From the NCBI GenBank assembly GCA_001464795.1, contig LNEB01000007.1, positions 174,071 to 238,070 on the forward strand: a DNA stretch of 64,000 bases, given 5' to 3'. This document shows, one piece after another, positions 62,154-64,000 of this stretch; positions within the stretch are counted from its first letter, which is position 1, and each line of letters starts with the position of its first letter. This stretch comes from Bdellovibrionales bacterium Ga0074139. GTDB taxonomy: Bacteria; Bdellovibrionota; Bdellovibrionia; Bdellovibrionales; Bdellovibrionaceae. The position numbers and the translations under genes are program-made. The notes beneath the pieces are model-generated. The model saw nothing but the letters and a program-made list of their open reading frames with translations, was not told the DNA's origin and ran no database searches.

Positions 62154-62513
62154 ATGAACGTACAAAACTTATTTGGAACTGACCAGAGAAACAACCTGAC
62201 GTCTTCCCGTCAGCTGCACGCAAGTTCCCAAGCGATTTCCCCGTTCACTCCAGAGCTAGGCGAAATGCCAACATTAAGAAATCAAGTTTCAATCTCTAAA
62301 ATTTCAGCCACATCTCTGCGTCTAGAGTTTAAAATTCTAAAGGGTGCAGAATTGAAATGTGTTCAGCGTCGCGCAGTCAAAAACTTATGGAGTTCTATCA
62401 ATGGACAACCGGAGTTTATTGAAGTGTGTGATGGGACTACAGTACTAACAAGGCAGCAAACTCGGCTTGTATTGACACGTGATCTTCATTTCAGCTCTTG
62501 TCAGTTTCAGTAA
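62154..62513 (+). CDS. Continuation of the 61.8 kb gene after an in-frame stop
   Basis: A 119-residue ORF with no signal peptide and three cysteines (ELKCVQRR, EVCDGT, SSCQF), which fits the C-terminal half of an exported protein. It is in phase with the preceding ORF. GGAG at 62141 gives a fair ribosome binding site, so separate translation is possible, but a cytosolic product with this cysteine pattern would be unusual. Confidence 0.55.
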   Translation: MNVQNLFGTDQRNNLTSSRQLHASSQAISPFTPELGEMPTLRNQVSISKISATSLRLEFKILKGAELKCVQRRAVKNLWSSINGQPEFIEVCDGTTVLTRQQTRLVLTRDLHFSSCQFQ

Positions 62514-62870
62514 ACTGCTCGATGAGATTGCATATAATCAATGGTTCGCTTTATTTTATTTAGATGAGTTTGGATCTGGAGAGTTAGCATTCCAAGTGTT
62601 GAGGGATGAATTTCCCGATATTTAACTAGAGCGATCTTTTCATCAAAATTGATGCGACAGTTGTTCCAGTGGCCTATGGTCGTTTTATTCGTTTTAAGTA
62701 AGAAAAGCTGCACCTGAAATTGTCACTTTTACTGAAATCTCTTTAAGAAGCCGAGATCTTTATGTATTTTTAATAAAGTCGCCTAATCAATAGACAGTTT
62801 TAACATTGAAAAACACCTGGCACACCTTGCAAGGAATTTCTCGTGTTTTACATAATTAGGAGAATCTCAA
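62514..62870. other. 357-base gap without a supported gene
   Basis: The only notable content is a 68-codon minus-strand ORF (62507-62713), without signal peptide or ribosome binding site support, whose end is Leu/Lys-rich and helical. I see no RNA-gene fold or strong repeat here. The last 60 bases hold the leader of the next gene. Confidence 0.5.
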
Positions 62871-63395
62871 ATGAAAAAAATAGAAATAAAATTAATTTCA
62901 CTCATCATTTTCTGCTCTGGATCTTCAGTCTTAGCGAGTCAAAGTTTTCAGCTTGAAGGACAAGACGCTATGAATTTGACTCAAACACTAGTTGATATTG
63001 AGGCCTTGGAATCTAATACAACTTCAAACGGATTTAGTATTTCAACTGATAGATTTGTTTGCCGCATGTTGACCGAAAAGCAAAGTGGTGACCCTTCTTC
63101 AAAAGCTGAAGAACTTCCCATTGATGCAAACTGTAAAATCACTCAAACGTACACAGCGATTGATGCTACAAAAAAAATAAATTCAAATACTGTTAAGAAA
63201 TTTACCCAAACACAGGAAATTGGAAATTCATTGGAAATTTTTAATTTGCTTGCAAAAAGTGGCGCTCAATATCGTGGAAAGACAATTTCAATTAAATCTT
63301 TGAATTGTGAAATCACGGGCGAATTTCAATCCGGAGATCCTCAGGCACAGTCTGAGTTTTTACCAACTTCAGCCAATTGTTTGATCGAGCAATAA
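62871..63395 (+). CDS. Secreted protein with an internal duplication
   Basis: A 174-residue exported protein (signal peptide ending VLAS). Two related segments recur. Residues ~62-90 read C-x-M followed by SGDPSSKAEELPIDANCKI, and ~146-174 read NCEITGEFQSGDPQAQSEFLP ending ANCLI (split here for length). Each holds a Cys pair framing an SGDP-x-(E/Q)-LP element. The duplicated module is probably disulfide-bonded. AGGAG lies upstream. A terminator follows the stop. Confidence 0.75.
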   Translation: MKKIEIKLISLIIFCSGSSVLASQSFQLEGQDAMNLTQTLVDIEALESNTTSNGFSISTDRFVCRMLTEKQSGDPSSKAEELPIDANCKITQTYTAIDATKKINSNTVKKFTQTQEIGNSLEIFNLLAKSGAQYRGKTISIKSLNCEITGEFQSGDPQAQSEFLPTSANCLIEQ

Positions 63396-63432
63396 ATCAG
63401 GATAACCCCAAACAATAATCTTTCGAACAAAA

Positions 63433-63457
63433 AAAAAGCACCCAAAAGGTGCTTTTT
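63433..63457 (+). terminator. Rho-independent terminator after the 62.9 kb gene
   Basis: AAAAAGCACC-CAAAA-GGTGCTTTTT type stem-loop: AAAGCACC pairs with GGTGCTTT and ends in five T. It separates the secreted-protein gene from the recombinase-like fragment. Confidence 0.88.
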
Positions 63458-63725
63458 GATTCTTCTTGCCGCGGCTCAAGGCGCAAGAAGATTTGGTAGG
63501 GGCGAAGCTAACATATTCGAACCGACCCAGTTTTCTTTAAAACGAATATACGGGGTTCAGTGGAAGAAACAAGCCCTTTGCTTGGATGAGCTGGCAAAAC
63601 TTTATCACGACCAAGGGCTTACTGTGACCGAGATTTCAGCGCGGCTTCGTGTACCGAGAACGACGGTACATGATGCTGTGTTGCGCTTGAAAGCTTGTGC
63701 ACCTTTAAATGGAGGTTCGAAATGA
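63458..63725 (+). pseudogene. Probable C-terminal fragment of a site-specific recombinase
   Basis: The frame encodes KKQALCLDELAKLYHDQGLT followed by VTEISARLRVPRTTVHDAVLRL, a helix-turn-helix like the DNA-binding end of serine recombinases or resolvases. No N-terminal catalytic domain or convincing start is present. The sequence begins directly after the terminator and looks GC-richer than its neighbours. It is coupled to the next small gene by an ATGA overlap. Confidence 0.45.
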
Positions 63726-63904
63726 TGTTAGGACTTTTGCAGCTTTATAAAATGATTTTAAAATTTGCTCTGCTTCTTGCCGTCATGGGCGGCTTGAAGA
63801 ATGCCACTCTTGTTATGATGGGCAAAACAGCGCGAGCACAGCAAGGGATGATTTCTTATTCGAAATTTACGAAGATGCTGACGAGTGCGCCACGGCAGAA
63901 GTAG
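63722..63904 (+). CDS. Small membrane protein after the recombinase-like fragment
   Basis: A 60-residue protein with one hydrophobic segment (LLQLYKMILKFALLLAVM) and a basic C-terminus. GGAGG lies five bases before the ATG inside the preceding frame. It could be an accessory or holin-like small protein of a mobile element; nothing more can be said. The remaining 96 bases to the window end show no gene. Confidence 0.5.
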   Translation: MMLGLLQLYKMILKFALLLAVMGGLKNATLVMMGKTARAQQGMISYSKFTKMLTSAPRQK

Positions 63905-64000
63905 GAATTAGGAATGTGCGCTTTACTGATTTTTTAAGTTACTTGTCCCCGTCTGTTTGAATTGAAGTTGGGTATCTTGAAAACACAAAACCCGCTTTTG

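Noticed and set aside
62507..62713. Minus-strand 68-codon ORF in the gap at 62.5 kb
   Set aside because: The helical, Lys/Leu-rich end recalls the tail of MerR-type regulators, but there is no DNA-binding part, no start signal and it overlaps the end of the split gene; too weak to call.
1..64000. tRNA or rRNA genes
   Set aside because: I found no stretch with a T-loop GTTCGAATC-type motif in tRNA context or any conserved rRNA segment on reading the window; a covariance search would settle it.

Overview
The window is an AT-rich (roughly 40% GC by eye) bacterial chromosome segment. It is dense with genes on both strands and contains no rRNA, tRNA or CRISPR array that I could see. The gene content suggests a member of the Bdellovibrionota (Bdellovibrio-like). 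The reasons are a TIGR02147-type regulator paired with a secreted protein, many lone secreted proteins and lipoproteins with clean signal peptides, a secreted HNH nuclease, a CheW-CheA-CheR-CheB cluster, an orphan OmpR-type regulator, and RAYT transposases. This assignment is an inference from gene content, not from a marker gene.

Bases 1-31,000 are mostly core-like. They hold an M17 aminopeptidase, a DNase I-like phosphodiesterase and ApaG. Next come a tight minus-strand run FKBP lipoprotein-PdxH-pyroglutamyl peptidase and a second run TatA-SelD-MnmH (selenophosphate made for tRNA 2-selenouridine). These are followed by MenB, a GNAT plus nitrilase-like pair, the chemotaxis operon, a SprT-like/DUF2786 protein and an ABC-F ATPase. 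Within this stretch, at 22.0-27.2 kb, lies the most unusual locus. Three translationally coupled genes encode (1) an OvoA-type sulfoxide synthase fused to a group II PLP decarboxylase instead of the usual methyltransferase, (2) a class V aminotransferase-fold PLP enzyme and (3) a histone-deacetylase-fold amidohydrolase. Together they look like a pathway to a decarboxylated thiohistidine-type molecule, which I do not know to have been described.

Bases 31,000-49,500 carry a RAYT transposase surrounded by GGGCGGTGCC/GGCACCGCCC palindromic repeats and a 960-residue secreted protein. An envelope/stress operon follows (OmpA-like lipoprotein, beta-barrel, DUF1328, CsbD) and ends in a clear terminator. 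Then come a 12-Asp-box lipoprotein and a 2,236-residue teneurin-like Rhs/YD protein with PKD and NHL modules, two candidate immunity genes, and a hemerythrin-like protein overlapping a 38-residue membrane protein.

Bases 49,600-64,000 are accessory in character. They contain secreted metalloprotease-like proteins, a TIGR02147 regulator with a strong palindrome upstream, a Cys-rich protein with seven 20-residue repeats, a second RAYT with the same repeats, a 52-bp RAYT remnant, a LysR regulator behind a 13-bp inverted repeat, several small secreted proteins, a gene split by an in-frame stop, and at the right edge a probable recombinase fragment.
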